DNA of 64,000 nucleotides, from contig NW_026870445.1 in the NCBI RefSeq assembly GCF_963576545.1, positions 1 through 64,000 of the forward strand, in the 5' to 3' direction. Both the position numbers and the translations under genes were made by a program. A model generated the notes under the pieces. It worked only from the letters and a program-made list of their open reading frames with translations. It was not told the origin of the DNA and ran no database searches. Origin of the DNA: Limanda limanda. Its lineage: Eukaryota; Chordata; Actinopteri; Pleuronectiformes; Pleuronectidae. Positions 1-11,700 of the stretch are shown here, in pieces; the first letter of the stretch is position 1; the number at the start of each line of letters is the position of its first letter.

Positions 1-3000
1 ACTTTCGGAAGGGTTAGGGTTAGGGTTAGGGATGAAAGCACATAGGAGAAAGAGATATTCTTGAATAACTTTTTTTGTGAAGGTCGGAGAGACTTGGAAA
101 GTGGTTGCATCTGGACTAATTTGGGTCCTGCGGATCGATTGGTACCATCCCCGAGCTTGTACGACCTTCGGAAGAGGTCGACCGACGAAATTCCCCCAAA
201 TCTGAGGAGATATTCTTGAATAACTTTTTTTGTGAAGGTCGGAGAGACTTGCAAGTAGGCTCTACCCCCACTAAATGGGGTTGCGCGCATCGATCAGTAC
301 CATCCTTGAGCTTCTCCGACTTTCGGAAGGGTTAGGGTTAGGGTTAGGGATGAAAGCACTAGGAGAAAGAGATATTCTTGAATAACTTTTTTTGTGAAGG
401 TCGGAGAGACTTGCAAGTAGGCTCTACCCCCACTAAATGGGGTAGCGCGCATCGATCGGTACCATCCTTGAGCTTCTCCGACTTTCGGAAGGGTTAGGGT
501 TAGGGTTAGGGATGAAAGCACATAGGAGAAAGAGATATTCTTGAATAACTTTTTTTGTGAAGGTCGGAGAGACTTGGAAAGTGGTTGCATCTGGACTAAT
601 TTGGGTCCTGCGGATCGATTGGTACCATCCCCGAGCTTGTACGACCTTCGGAAGAGGTCGACCGACGAAATTCCCCCAAATCTGAGGAGATATTCTTGAA
701 TAACTTTTTTTGTGAAGGTCGGAGAGACTTGCAAGTAGGCTCTACCCCCACTAAATGGGGTTGCGCGCATCGATCAGTACCATCCTTGAGCTTCTCCGAC
801 TTTCGGAAGGGTTAGGGTTAGGGTTAGGGATGAAAGCACATAGGAGAAAGAGATATTCTTGAATAACTTTTTTTGTGAAGGTCGGAGAGACTTGGAAAGT
901 GGTTGCATCTGGACTAATTTGGGTCCTGCGGATCGATTGGTACCATTCCCGAGCTTGTACGACCTTCGGAAGAGGTCGACCGACGAAATTCCCCCAAATC
1001 TGAGGAGATATTCTTGAATAACTTTTTTTGTGAAGGTCGGAGAGACTTGCAAGTAGGCTCTACCCCCACTAAATGGGGTTGCGCGCATCGATCAGTACCA
1101 TCCTTGAGCTTCTCCGACTTTCGGAAGGGTTAGGGTTAGGGTTAGGGATGAAAGCACATAGGAGAAAGAGATATTCTTGAATAACTTTTTTGTGAAGGTC
1201 GGAGAGACTTGCAAGTAGGCTTTACCCCCACTAAATGGGGTAGCGCGCATCGATCGGTACCATCCTTGAGCTTCTCCGACTTTCGGAAGGGTTAGGGTTA
1301 GGGTTAGGGATGAAAGCACATAGGAGAAAGAGATATTCTTGAATAACTTTTTTTGTGAAGGTCGGAGAGACTTGCAAGTAGGCTCTACCCCCACTAAATG
1401 GGGTTGCGCGCATCGATCGGTACCATCCTTGAGCTTCTCCGACTTTCGGAAGGGTTAGGGTTAGGGTTAGGGATGAAAGCACATAGGAGAAAGAGATATT
1501 CTTGAATAACTTTTTTTTGTGAAGGTCGGAGAGACTTGCAAGTAGGCTCTACCCCCACTAAATGGGGTAGCGCGCATCGATCGGTACCATCCTTGAGCTT
1601 CTCCGACTTTCGGAAGGGTTAGGGTTAGGGTTAGGGATGAAAGCACATAGGAGAAAGAGATATTCTTGAATAACTTTTTTTGTGAAGGTCGGAGAGACTT
1701 GGAAAGTGGTTGCATCTGGACTAATTTGGGTCCTGCGGATCGATTGGTACCATCCCCGAGCTTGTACGACCTTCGGAAGAGGTCGACCGACGAAATTCCC
1801 CAAATCTGAGGAGATATTCTTGAATAACTTTTTTTGTGAAGGTCGGAGAGACTTGCAAGTAGGCTCTACCCCCACTAAATGGGGTTGCGCGCATCGATCA
1901 GTACCATCCTTGAGCTTCTCCGACTTTCGGAAGGGTTAGGGTTAGGGTTAGGGATGAAAGCACATAGGAGAAAGAGATATTCTTGAATAACTTTTTTTGT
2001 GAAGGTCGGAGAGACTTGGAAAGTGGTTGCATCTGGACTAATTTGGGTCCTGCGGATCGATTGGTACCATTCCCGAGCTTGTACGACCTTCGGAAGAGGT
2101 CGACCGACGAAATTCCCCCAAATCTGAGGAGATATTCTTGAATAACTTTTTTTGTGAAGGTCGGAGAGACTTGCAAGTAGGCTCTACCCCCACTAAATGG
2201 GGTTGCGCGCATCGATCAGTACCATCCTTGAGCTTCTCCGACTTTCGGAAGGGTTAGGGTTAGGGTTAGGGATGAAAGCACATAGGAGAAAGAGATATTC
2301 TTGAATAACTTTTTTTGTGAAGGTCGGAGAGACTTGCAAGTAGGCTTTACCCCCACTAAATGGGGTAGCGCGCATCGATCGGTACCATCCTTGAGCTTCT
2401 CCGACTTTCGGAAGGGTTAGGGTTAGGGTTAGGGATGAAAGCACATAGGAGAAAGAGATATTCTTGAATAACTTTTTTTGTGAAGGTCGGAGAGACTTGC
2501 AAGTAGGCTCTACCCCCACTAAATGGGGTAGCGCGCATCGATCGGTACCATCTTTGAGCTTCTCCGACTTTCGGAAGGGTTAGGGTTAGGGTTAGGGATG
2601 AAAGCACATAGGAGAAAGAGATATTCTTGAATAACTTTTTTTGTGAAGGTCGGAGAGACTTGCAAGTAGGCTCTACCCCCACTAAATGGGGTAGCGCGCA
2701 TCGATCGGTACCATCCTTGAGCTTCTCCGACTTTCGGAAGGGTTAGGGTTAGGGTTAGGGATGAAAGCACATAGGAGAAAGAGATATTCTTGAATAACTT
2801 TTTTTGTGAAGGTCGGAGAGACTTGGAAAGTGGTTGCATCTGGACTAATTTGGGTCCTGCGGATCGATTGGTACCATCCCGAGCTTGTACGACCTTCGGA
2901 AGAGGTCGACCGACGAAATTCCCCCAAATCTGAGGAGATATTCTTGAATAACTTTTTTTGTGAAGGTCGGAGAGACTTGCAAGTAGGCTCTACCCCCCCA

Positions 3001-4652
3001 CTAAATGGGTTGCGCGCATCGATCAGTACCATCCTTGAGCTTCTCCGACTTTCGGAAGGGTTAGGGTTAGGGTTAGGGATGAAAGCACATAGGAGAAAGA
3101 GATATTCTTGAATAACTTTTTTTGTGAAGGTCGGAGAGACTTGCAAGTAGGCTCTACCCCCACTAAATGGGGTAGCGCGCATCGATCGGTACCATCCTTG
3201 AGCTTCTCCGACTTTCGGAAGGGTTAGGGTTAGGGTTAGGGATGAAAGCACATAGGAGAAAGAGATATTCTTGAATAACTTTTTTTGTGAAGGTCGGAGA
3301 GACTTGGAAAGTGGTTGCATCTGGACTAATTTGGGTCCTGCGGATCGATTGGTACCATCCCCGAGCTTGTACGACCTTCGGAAGAGGTCGACCGACGAAA
3401 TTCCCCCAAATCTGAGGAGATATTCTTGAATAACTTTTTTTGTGAAGGTCGGAGAGACTTGCAAGTAGGCTCTACCCCCACTAAATGGGTTGCGCGCATC
3501 GATCAGTACCATCCTTGAGCTTCTCCGACTTTCGGAAGGGTTAGGGTTAGGGTTAGGGATGAAAGCACATAGGAGAAAGAGATATTCTTGAATAACTTTT
3601 TTGTGAAGGTCGGAGAGACTTGGAAAGTGGTTGCATCTGGACTAATTTGGGTCCTGCGGATCGATTGGTACCATTCCCGAGCTTGTACGACCTTCGGAAG
3701 AGGTCGACCGACGAAATTCCCCCAAATCTGAGGAGATATTCTTGAATAACTTTTTTTGTGAAGGTCGGAGAGACTTGCAAGTAGGCTCTACCCCCACTAA
3801 ATGGGGTTGCGCGCATCGATCAGTACCATCCTTGAGCTTCTCCGACTTTCGGAAGGGTTAGGGTTAGGGTTAGGGATGAAAGCACATAGGAGAAAGAGAT
3901 ATTCTTGAATAACTTTTTTTGTGAAGGTCGGAGAGACTTGCAAGTAGGCTTTACCCCCACTAAATGGGGTAGCGCGCATCGATCGGTACCATCCTTGAGC
4001 TTCTCCGACTTTCGGAAGGGTTAGGGTTAGGGTTAGGGATGAAAGCACATAGGAGAAAGAGATATTCTTGAATAACTTTTTTGTGAAGGTCGGAGAGACT
4101 TGCAAGTAGGCTCTACCCCCACTAAATGGGGTTGCGCGCATCGATCGGTACCATCCTTGAGCTTCTCCGACTTTCGGAAGGGTTAGGGTTAGGGTTAGGG
4201 ATGAAAGCACATAGGAGAAAGAGATATTCTTGAATAACTTTTTTTGTGAAGGTCGGAGAGACTTGCAAGTAGGCTCTACCCCACTAAATGGGGTAGCGCG
4301 CATCGATCGGTACCATCCTTGAGCTTCTCCGACTTTCGGAAGGGTTAGGGTTAGGGTTAGGGATGAAAGCACATAGGAGAAAAGAGATATTCTTGAATAA
4401 CTTTTTTTTGTGAAGGTCGGAGAGACTTGGAAAGTGGTTGCATCTGGACTAATTTGGGTCCTGCGGATCGATTGGTACCATCCCCGAGCTTGTACGACCT
4501 TCGGAAGAGGTCGACCGACGAAATTCCCCCAAATCTGAGGAGATATTCTTGAATAACTTTTTTTGTGAAGGTCGGAGAGACTTGCAAGTAGGCTCTACCC
4601 CCACTAAATGGGGTTGCGCGCATCGATCAGTACCATCCTTGAGCTTCTCCGA
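1..4652 (+). repeat. Left part of array, indel-rich units
   Basis: Unit order from position 2 is L S L2 S3 L2 S3 L S L2 S3 L. It contains about ten units with one- or two-base changes, mostly in homopolymers: T6 at 1118, 3529 and 4009, T8 at 1443 and 4333, four C instead of five near 1797 and 4278, seven C near 2993 with a compensating loss, and an ATAGG to TAGG loss in the unit at 320. The following 20 kb has none of these. S units with the CTTTACC variant start at 1118, 2242 and 3846, as in the next region. Confidence 0.9.
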
Positions 4653-5142
4653 CTTTCGGAAGGGTTAGGGTTAGGGTTAGGGATGAAAGCACATAGGAGA
4701 AAGAGATATTCTTGAATAACTTTTTTTGTGAAGGTCGGAGAGACTTGGAAAGTGGTTGCATCTGGACTAATTTGGGTCCTGCGGATCGATTGGTACCATT
4801 CCCGAGCTTGTACGACCTTCGGAAGAGGTCGACCGACGAAATTCCCCCAAATCTGAGGAGATATTCTTGAATAACTTTTTTTGTGAAGGTCGGAGAGACT
4901 TGCAAGTAGGCTCTACCCCCACTAAATGGGGTTGCGCGCATCGATCAGTACCATCCTTGAGCTTCTCCGACTTTCGGAAGGGTTAGGGTTAGGGTTAGGG
5001 ATGAAAGCACATAGGAGAAAGAGATATTCTTGAATAACTTTTTTTGTGAAGGTCGGAGAGACTTGCAAGTAGGCTTTACCCCCACTAAATGGGGTAGCGC
5101 GCATCGATCGGTACCATCCTTGAGCTTCTCCGACTTTCGGAA

Positions 5143-5163
5143 GGGTTAGGGTTAGGGTTAGGG
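5143..5163 (+). repeat. Telomere-type block G3(TTAG3)3, representative
   Basis: Four GGG runs separated by TTA form the canonical intramolecular telomeric G-quadruplex motif, on the + strand. The same block opens all 273 S, L and hybrid units. About 231 have exactly four intact G-runs, 36 have three, three have five, and three are interrupted by a G to T change. Each four-run block also holds two overlapping TTAGGGTTA matches to the site bound by TRF-type telomere proteins (established knowledge; binding here is untested). L2 subunits lack it and have GGTCGACCGAC at the corresponding place. Confidence 0.95.
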
Positions 5164-5210
5164 ATGAAAGCACATAGGAGAAAGAGATATTCTTGAATAA
5201 CTTTTTTTGT

Positions 5211-5301
5211 GAAGGTCGGAGAGACTTGCAAGTAGGCTCTACCCCCACTAAATGGGGTAGCGCGCATCGATCGGTACCATCTTTGAGCTTCTCCGACTTT
5301 C
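5211..5301 (+). repeat. Outer 12 bp inverted repeat spanning the unit junction
   Basis: GAAGGTCGGAGA (5211-5222) pairs with TCTCCGACTTTC (5290-5301) at 11 of 12 positions, with one G-T. The right arm spans the boundary with the next unit. The CTACCCC/GGGGTAG hairpin is nested inside, so a single strand or transcript could fold into a long stem with an internal hairpin in each S unit. R2 subunits end in TTGTACGACC rather than TTCTCCGACT, so the right arm is degraded there. Folding is inferred from pairing only. Confidence 0.65.
5239..5260 (+). repeat. Perfect 7 bp inverted repeat in R1
   Basis: CTACCCC and GGGGTAG flank the 8 nt loop CACTAAAT. The arms are perfect in most S units. Many L units end in GGGGTTG instead, leaving one mismatch, and the CTTTACC variant weakens the outer pair in a subset of S units. 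It could form a hairpin in single-stranded DNA or in a transcript. No T-run follows directly, so it does not look like a bacterial terminator. Confidence 0.8.
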
Positions 5302-5509
5302 GGAAGGGTTAGGGTTAGGGTTAGGGATGAAAGCACATAGGAGAAAGAGATATTCTTGAATAACTTTTTTTGTGAAGGTCGGAGAGACTTGCAAGTAGGC
5401 TCTACCCCCACTAAATGGGGTAGCGCGCATCGATCGGTACCATCCTTGAGCTTCTCCGACTTTCGGAAGGGTTAGGGTTAGGGTTAGGGATGAAAGCACA
5501 TAGGAGAAA

Positions 5510-5554
5510 GAGATATTCTTGAATAACTTTTTTTGTGAAGGTCGGAGAGACTTG
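5510..5554 (+). repeat. 45 bp block shared by every subunit
   Basis: This block runs from GAGATATTC through the T7 tract to GGAGAGACTTG. It is identical at 5665-5709, although the flanking halves of the two subunits differ strongly (L1 against L2, R2 against R1). It recurs about 400 times, once per 155 or 163 bp. It contains TATTC-TT-GAATA, a 5 bp dyad with a 2 bp spacer, and a poly(T) tract. Conservation across otherwise diverged subunits fits either a bound factor or homogenisation by recombination within this block; both are inference. Confidence 0.85.
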
Positions 5555-5709
5555 GAAAGTGGTTGCATCTGGACTAATTTGGGTCCTGCGGATCGATTGG
5601 TACCATCCCCGAGCTTGTACGACCTTCGGAAGAGGTCGACCGACGAAATTCCCCCAAATCTGAGGAGATATTCTTGAATAACTTTTTTTGTGAAGGTCGG
5701 AGAGACTTG
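5555..5709 (+). repeat. 155 bp R2-L2 cassette separating L from S
   Basis: These 155 bp are what L has and S lacks. They lie between two identical 45 bp direct repeats: 5510-5554, and 5665-5709, the latter being the end of the cassette. A single exchange between the direct repeats would remove exactly 155 bp and turn L (318) into S (163). That makes S a plausible deletion product of L, or L an insertion or dimerisation product of S; the sequence alone does not give the direction. The cassette carries the 8 bp palindrome GGTCGACC at 5634-5641. No copy with two cassettes in tandem was found. Confidence 0.9.
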
Positions 5710-8700
5710 CAAGTAGGCTCTACCCCCACTAAATGGGGTTGCGCGCATCGATCAGTACCATCCTTGAGCTTCTCCGACTTTCGGAAGGGTTAGGGTTAGG
5801 GTTAGGGATGAAAGCACATAGGAGAAAGAGATATTCTTGAATAACTTTTTTTGTGAAGGTCGGAGAGACTTGGAAAGTGGTTGCATCTGGACTAATTTGG
5901 GTCCTGCGGATCGATTGGTACCATCCCCGAGCTTGTACGACCTTCGGAAGAGGTCGACCGACGAAATTCCCCCAAATCTGAGGAGATATTCTTGAATAAC
6001 TTTTTTTGTGAAGGTCGGAGAGACTTGCAAGTAGGCTCTACCCCCACTAAATGGGGTTGCGCGCATCGATCAGTACCATCCTTGAGCTTCTCCGACTTTC
6101 GGAAGGGTTAGGGTTAGGGTTAGGGATGAAAGCACATAGGAGAAAGAGATATTCTTGAATAACTTTTTTTGTGAAGGTCGGAGAGACTTGCAAGTAGGCT
6201 TTACCCCCACTAAATGGGGTAGCGCGCATCGATCGGTACCATCCTTGAGCTTCTCCGACTTTCGGAAGGGTTAGGGTTAGGGTTAGGGATGAAAGCACAT
6301 AGGAGAAAGAGATATTCTTGAATAACTTTTTTTGTGAAGGTCGGAGAGACTTGCAAGTAGGCTCTACCCCCACTAAATGGGGTAGCGCGCATCGATCGGT
6401 ACCATCTTTGAGCTTCTCCGACTTTCGGAAGGGTTAGGGTTAGGGTTAGGGATGAAAGCACATAGGAGAAAGAGATATTCTTGAATAACTTTTTTTGTGA
6501 AGGTCGGAGAGACTTGGAAAGTGGTTGCATCTGGACTAATTTGGGTCCTGCGGATCGATTGGTACCATCCCCGAGCTTGTACGACCTTCGGAAGAGGTCG
6601 ACCGACGAAATTCCCCCAAATCTGAGGAGATATTCTTGAATAACTTTTTTTGTGAAGGTCGGAGAGACTTGCAAGTAGGCTCTACCCCCACTAAATGGGG
6701 TTGCGCGCATCGATCAGTACCATCCTTGAGCTTCTCCGACTTTCGGAAGGGTTAGGGTTAGGGTTAGGGATGAAAGCACATAGGAGAAAGAGATATTCTT
6801 GAATAACTTTTTTTGTGAAGGTCGGAGAGACTTGGAAAGTGGTTGCATCTGGACTAATTTGGGTCCTGCGGATCGATTGGTACCATCCCCGAGCTTGTAC
6901 GACCTTCGGAAGAGGTCGACCGACGAAATTCCCCCAAATCTGAGGAGATATTCTTGAATAACTTTTTTTGTGAAGGTCGGAGAGACTTGCAAGTAGGCTC
7001 TACCCCCACTAAATGGGGTTGCGCGCATCGATCAGTACCATCCTTGAGCTTCTCCGACTTTCGGAAGGGTTAGGGTTAGGGTTAGGGATGAAAGCACATA
7101 GGAGAAAGAGATATTCTTGAATAACTTTTTTTGTGAAGGTCGGAGAGACTTGCAAGTAGGCTTTACCCCCACTAAATGGGGTAGCGCGCATCGATCGGTA
7201 CCATCCTTGAGCTTCTCCGACTTTCGGAAGGGTTAGGGTTAGGGTTAGGGATGAAAGCACATAGGAGAAAGAGATATTCTTGAATAACTTTTTTTGTGAA
7301 GGTCGGAGAGACTTGCAAGTAGGCTCTACCCCCACTAAATGGGGTAGCGCGCATCGATCGGTACCATCTTTGAGCTTCTCCGACTTTCGGAAGGGTTAGG
7401 GTTAGGGTTAGGGATGAAAGCACATAGGAGAAAGAGATATTCTTGAATAACTTTTTTTGTGAAGGTCGGAGAGACTTGCAAGTAGGCTCTACCCCCACTA
7501 AATGGGGTAGCGCGCATCGATCGGTACCATCCTTGAGCTTCTCCGACTTTCGGAAGGGTTAGGGTTAGGGTTAGGGATGAAAGCACATAGGAGAAAGAGA
7601 TATTCTTGAATAACTTTTTTTGTGAAGGTCGGAGAGACTTGGAAAGTGGTTGCATCTGGACTAATTTGGGTCCTGCGGATCGATTGGTACCATCCCCGAG
7701 CTTGTACGACCTTCGGAAGAGGTCGACCGACGAAATTCCCCCAAATCTGAGGAGATATTCTTGAATAACTTTTTTTGTGAAGGTCGGAGAGACTTGCAAG
7801 TAGGCTCTACCCCCACTAAATGGGGTTGCGCGCATCGATCGGTACCATTCTTGAGCTTCTCCGACTTTCGGAAGGGTTAGGGTTAGGGTTAGGGATGAAA
7901 GCACATAGGAGAAAGAGATATTCTTGAATAACTTTTTTTGTGAAGGTCGGAGAGACTTGCAAGTAGGCTCTACCCCCACTAAATGGGGTAGCGCGCATCG
8001 ATCGGTACCATCCTTGAGCTTCTCCGACTTTCGGAAGGGTTAGGGTTAGGGTTAGGGATGAAAGCACATAGGAGAAAGAGATATTCTTGAATAACTTTTT
8101 TTGTGAAGGTCGGAGAGACTTGGAAAGTGGTTGCATCTGGACTAATTTGGGTCCTGCGGATCGATTGGTACCATCCCCGAGCTTGTACGACCTTCGGAAG
8201 AGGTCGACCGACGAAATTCCCCCAAATCTGAGGAGATATTCTTGAATAACTTTTTTTGTGAAGGTCGGAGAGACTTGCAAGTAGGCTCTACCCCCACTAA
8301 ATGGGGTTGCGCGCATCGATCAGTACCATCCTTGAGCTTCTCCGACTTTCGGAAGGGTTAGGGTTAGGGTTAGGGATGAAAGCACATAGGAGAAAGAGAT
8401 ATTCTTGAATAACTTTTTTTGTGAAGGTCGGAGAGACTTGGAAAGTGGTTGCATCTGGACTAATTTGGGTCCTGCGGATCGATTGGTACCATCCCCGAGC
8501 TTGTACGACCTTCGGAAGAGGTCGACCGACGAAATTCCCCCAAATCTGAGGAGATATTCTTGAATAACTTTTTTTGTGAAGGTCGGAGAGACTTGCAAGT
8601 AGGCTCTACCCCCACTAAATGGGGTTGCGCGCATCGATCAGTACCATCCTTGAGCTTCTCCGACTTTCGGAAGGGTTAGGGTTAGGGTTAGGGATGAAAG

Positions 8701-11700
8701 CACATAGGAGAAAGAGATATTCTTGAATAACTTTTTTTGTGAAGGTCGGAGAGACTTGCAAGTAGGCTTTACCCCCACTAAATGGGGTAGCGCGCATCGA
8801 TCGGTACCATCCTTGAGCTTCTCCGACTTTCGGAAGGGTTAGGGTTAGGGTTAGGGATGAAAGCACATAGGAGAAAGAGATATTCTTGAATAACTTTTTT
8901 TGTGAAGGTCGGAGAGACTTGCAAGTAGGCTCTACCCCCACTAAATGGGGTAGCGCGCATCGATCGGTACCATCTTTGAGCTTCTCCGACTTTCGGAAGG
9001 GTTAGGGTTAGGGTTAGGGATGAAAGCACATAGGAGAAAGAGATATTCTTGAATAACTTTTTTTGTGAAGGTCGGAGAGACTTGCAAGTAGGCTCTACCC
9101 CCACTAAATGGGGTAGCGCGCATCGATCGGTACCATCCTTGAGCTTCTCCGACTTTCGGAAGGGTTAGGGTTAGGGTTAGGGATGAAAGCACATAGGAGA
9201 AAGAGATATTCTTGAATAACTTTTTTTGTGAAGGTCGGAGAGACTTGGAAAGTGGTTGCATCTGGACTAATTTGGGTCCTGCGGATCGATTGGTACCACC
9301 CCCGAGCTTGTACGACCTTCGGAAGAGGTCGACCGACGAAATTCCCCCAAATCTGAGGAGATATTCTTGAATAACTTTTTTTGTGAAGGTCAGAGAGACT
9401 TGCAAGTAGGCTCTACCCCCACTAAATGGGGTTGCGCGCATCGATCGGTACCATCCTTGAGCTTCTCCGACTTTCGGAAGGGTTAGGGTTAGGGTTAGGG
9501 ATGAAAGCACATAGGAGAAAGAGATATTCTTGAATAACTTTTTTTGTGAAGGTCGGAGAGACTTGCAAGTAGGCTCTACCCCCACTAAATGGGGTAGCGC
9601 GCATCGATCGGTACCATCCTTGAGCTTCTCCGACTTTCGGAAGGGTTAGGGTTAGGGTTAGGGATGAAAGCACATAGGAGAAAGAGATATTCTTGAATAA
9701 CTTTTTTTGTGAAGGTCGGAGAGACTTGCAAGTAGGCTCTACCCCCACTAAATGGGGTAGCGCGCATCGATCGGTACCATCCTTGAGCTTCTCCGACTTT
9801 CGGAAGGGTTAGGGTTAGGGTTAGGGATGAAAGCACATAGGAGAAAGAGATATTCTTGAATAACTTTTTTTGTGAAGGTCGGAGAGACTTGGAAAGTGGT
9901 TGCATCTGGACTAATTTGGGTCCTGCGGATCGATTGGTACCATCCCCGAGCTTGTACGACCTTCGGAAGAGGTCGACCGACGAAATTCCCCCAAATCTGA
10001 GGAGATATTCTTGAATAACTTTTTTTGTGAAGGTCGGAGAGACTTGCAAGTAGGCTCTACCCCCACTAAATGGGGTTGCGCGCATCGATCGGTACCATTC
10101 TTGAGCTTCTCCGACTTTCGGAAGGGTTAGGGTTAGGGTTAGGGATGAAAGCACATAGGAGAAAGAGATATTCTTGAATAACTTTTTTTGTGAAGGTCGG
10201 AGAGACTTGCAAGTAGGCTCTACCCCCACTAAATGGGGTAGCGCGCATCGATCGGTACCATCCTTGAGCTTCTCCGACTTTCGGAAGGGTTAGGGTTAGG
10301 GTTAGGGATGAAAGCACATAGGAGAAAGAGATATTCTTGAATAACTTTTTTTGTGAAGGTCGGAGAGACTTGGAAAGTGGTTGCATCTGGACTAATTTGG
10401 GTCCTGCGGATCGATTGGTACCATCCCCGAGCTTGTACGACCTTCGGAAGAGGTCGACCGACGAAATTCCCCCAAATCTGAGGAGATATTCTTGAATAAC
10501 TTTTTTTGTGAAGGTCGGAGAGACTTGCAAGTAGGCTCTACCCCCACTAAATGGGGTTGCGCGCATCGATCAGTACCATCCTTGAGCTTCTCCGACTTTC
10601 GGAAGGGTTAGGGTTAGGGTTAGGGATGAAAGCACATAGGAGAAAGAGATATTCTTGAATAACTTTTTTTGTGAAGGTCGGAGAGACTTGGAAAGTGGTT
10701 GCATCTGGACTAATTTGGGTCCTGCGGATCGATTGGTACCATCCCCGAGCTTGTACGACCTTCGGAAGAGGTCGACCGACGAAATTCCCCCAAATCTGAG
10801 GAGATATTCTTGAATAACTTTTTTTGTGAAGGTCGGAGAGACTTGCAAGTAGGCTCTACCCCCACTAAATGGGGTTGCGCGCATCGATCAGTACCATCCT
10901 TGAGCTTCTCCGACTTTCGGAAGGGTTAGGGTTAGGGTTAGGGATGAAAGCACATAGGAGAAAGAGATATTCTTGAATAACTTTTTTTGTGAAGGTCGGA
11001 GAGACTTGCAAGTAGGCTTTACCCCCACTAAATGGGGTAGCGCGCATCGATCGGTACCATCCTTGAGCTTCTCCGACTTTCGGAAGGGTTAGGGTTAGGG
11101 TTAGGGATGAAAGCACATAGGAGAAAGAGATATTCTTGAATAACTTTTTTTGTGAAGGTCGGAGAGACTTGCAAGTAGGCTCTACCCCCACTAAATGGGG
11201 TAGCGCGCATCGATCAGTACCATCTTTGAGCTTCTCCGACTTTCGGAAGGGTTAGGGTTAGGGTTAGGGATGAAAGCACATAGGAGAAAGAGATATTCTT
11301 GAATAACTTTTTTTGTGAAGGTCGGAGAGACTTGCAAGTAGGCTCTACCCCCACTAAATGGGGTAGCGCGCATCGATCGGTACCATCCTTGAGCTTCTCC
11401 GACTTTCGGAAGGGTTAGGGTTAGGGTTAGGGATGAAAGCACATAGGAGAAAGAGATATTCTTGAATAACTTTTTTTGTGAAGGTCGGAGAGACTTGGAA
11501 AGTGGTTGCATCTGGACTAATTTGGGTCCTGCGGATCGATTGGTACCACCCCCGAGCTTGTACGACCTTCGGAAGAGGTCGACCGACGAAATTCCCCCAA
11601 ATCTGAGGAGATATTCTTGAATAACTTTTTTTGTGAAGGTCAGAGAGACTTGCAAGTAGGCTCTACCCCCACTAAATGGGGTTGCGCGCATCGATCGGTA

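Larger units (their letters stand above)
5134..5296 (+). repeat. Short unit S (163 bp), representative copy
   Basis: This is a canonical S unit. In order it holds CTTTCGG, the telomere-type block (5143-5163), GATGAAAGCACATAGGAG, the imperfect palindrome TATTCTTGAATA (5188-5199), a T7 tract (5202-5208), GAAGGTCGGAGAGACTTG, an inverted repeat CTACCCC/GGGGTAG (5239-5260), a cluster of small palindromes (GCGCGC, ATCGAT, GGTACC), and CTTGAGCTTCTCCGA leading into the next unit. I call the part up to ACTTG the left half (L1) and the rest the right half (R1). There are 144 units of this type. Most are exactly 163 bp; the commonest other length is 157 bp, where one TTAGGG is missing. Confidence 0.97.
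5460..5777 (+). repeat. Long unit L (318 bp), representative copy
   Basis: L reads L1-R2-L2-R1. It begins like S, but after ACTTG runs into a different right half (R2: GAAAGTGGTTGCATCTGG, then CGGATCGATTGGTACC). It then passes into a second left half (L2: CCTTCGGAAGAGGTCGACC) with no telomere-type block, and ends with R1 as in S. L is therefore both a dimer of diverged 163 and 155 bp subunits and an S unit with 155 bp added. L2 follows R2 in every complete L unit; the only R2 not followed by L2 is the hybrid at 49736. There are 127 complete copies, nearly all 318 bp, with 324, 312, 311 and 317 bp length variants. Confidence 0.97.

Noticed and set aside
2806..3111. Plus-strand open frame of 101 codons
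   Set aside because: It exists only because of local one-base C and G run changes in the L unit at 2731; equivalent L units elsewhere do not give it.
5134..5163. CENP-B box like match at TTTCGGAAGGGTTAGGG
   Set aside because: Only TTCG and two further core bases fit the NTTCGNNNNANNCGGGN core (six of nine), and the L2 and reverse-strand candidates are no better.
5143..5163. True chromosome end
   Set aside because: Telomere-type blocks are only 15-27 bp and regularly embedded in satellite; no long uninterrupted TTAGGG array is present.
5202..5208. RNA polymerase III gene ending at the T7 tract
   Set aside because: I saw no convincing A box or B box (GGTTCGANTCC type) upstream within the unit.
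5239..5260. Intrinsic bacterial terminator
   Set aside because: The hairpin is not followed by a T-run, and the sequence context is a eukaryotic-type satellite.
5555..5709. 155 bp cassette as an inserted transposable element
   Set aside because: It has no terminal inverted repeats. Its flanks are explained by 45 bp homology between related subunits, and its halves resemble the satellite's own halves.
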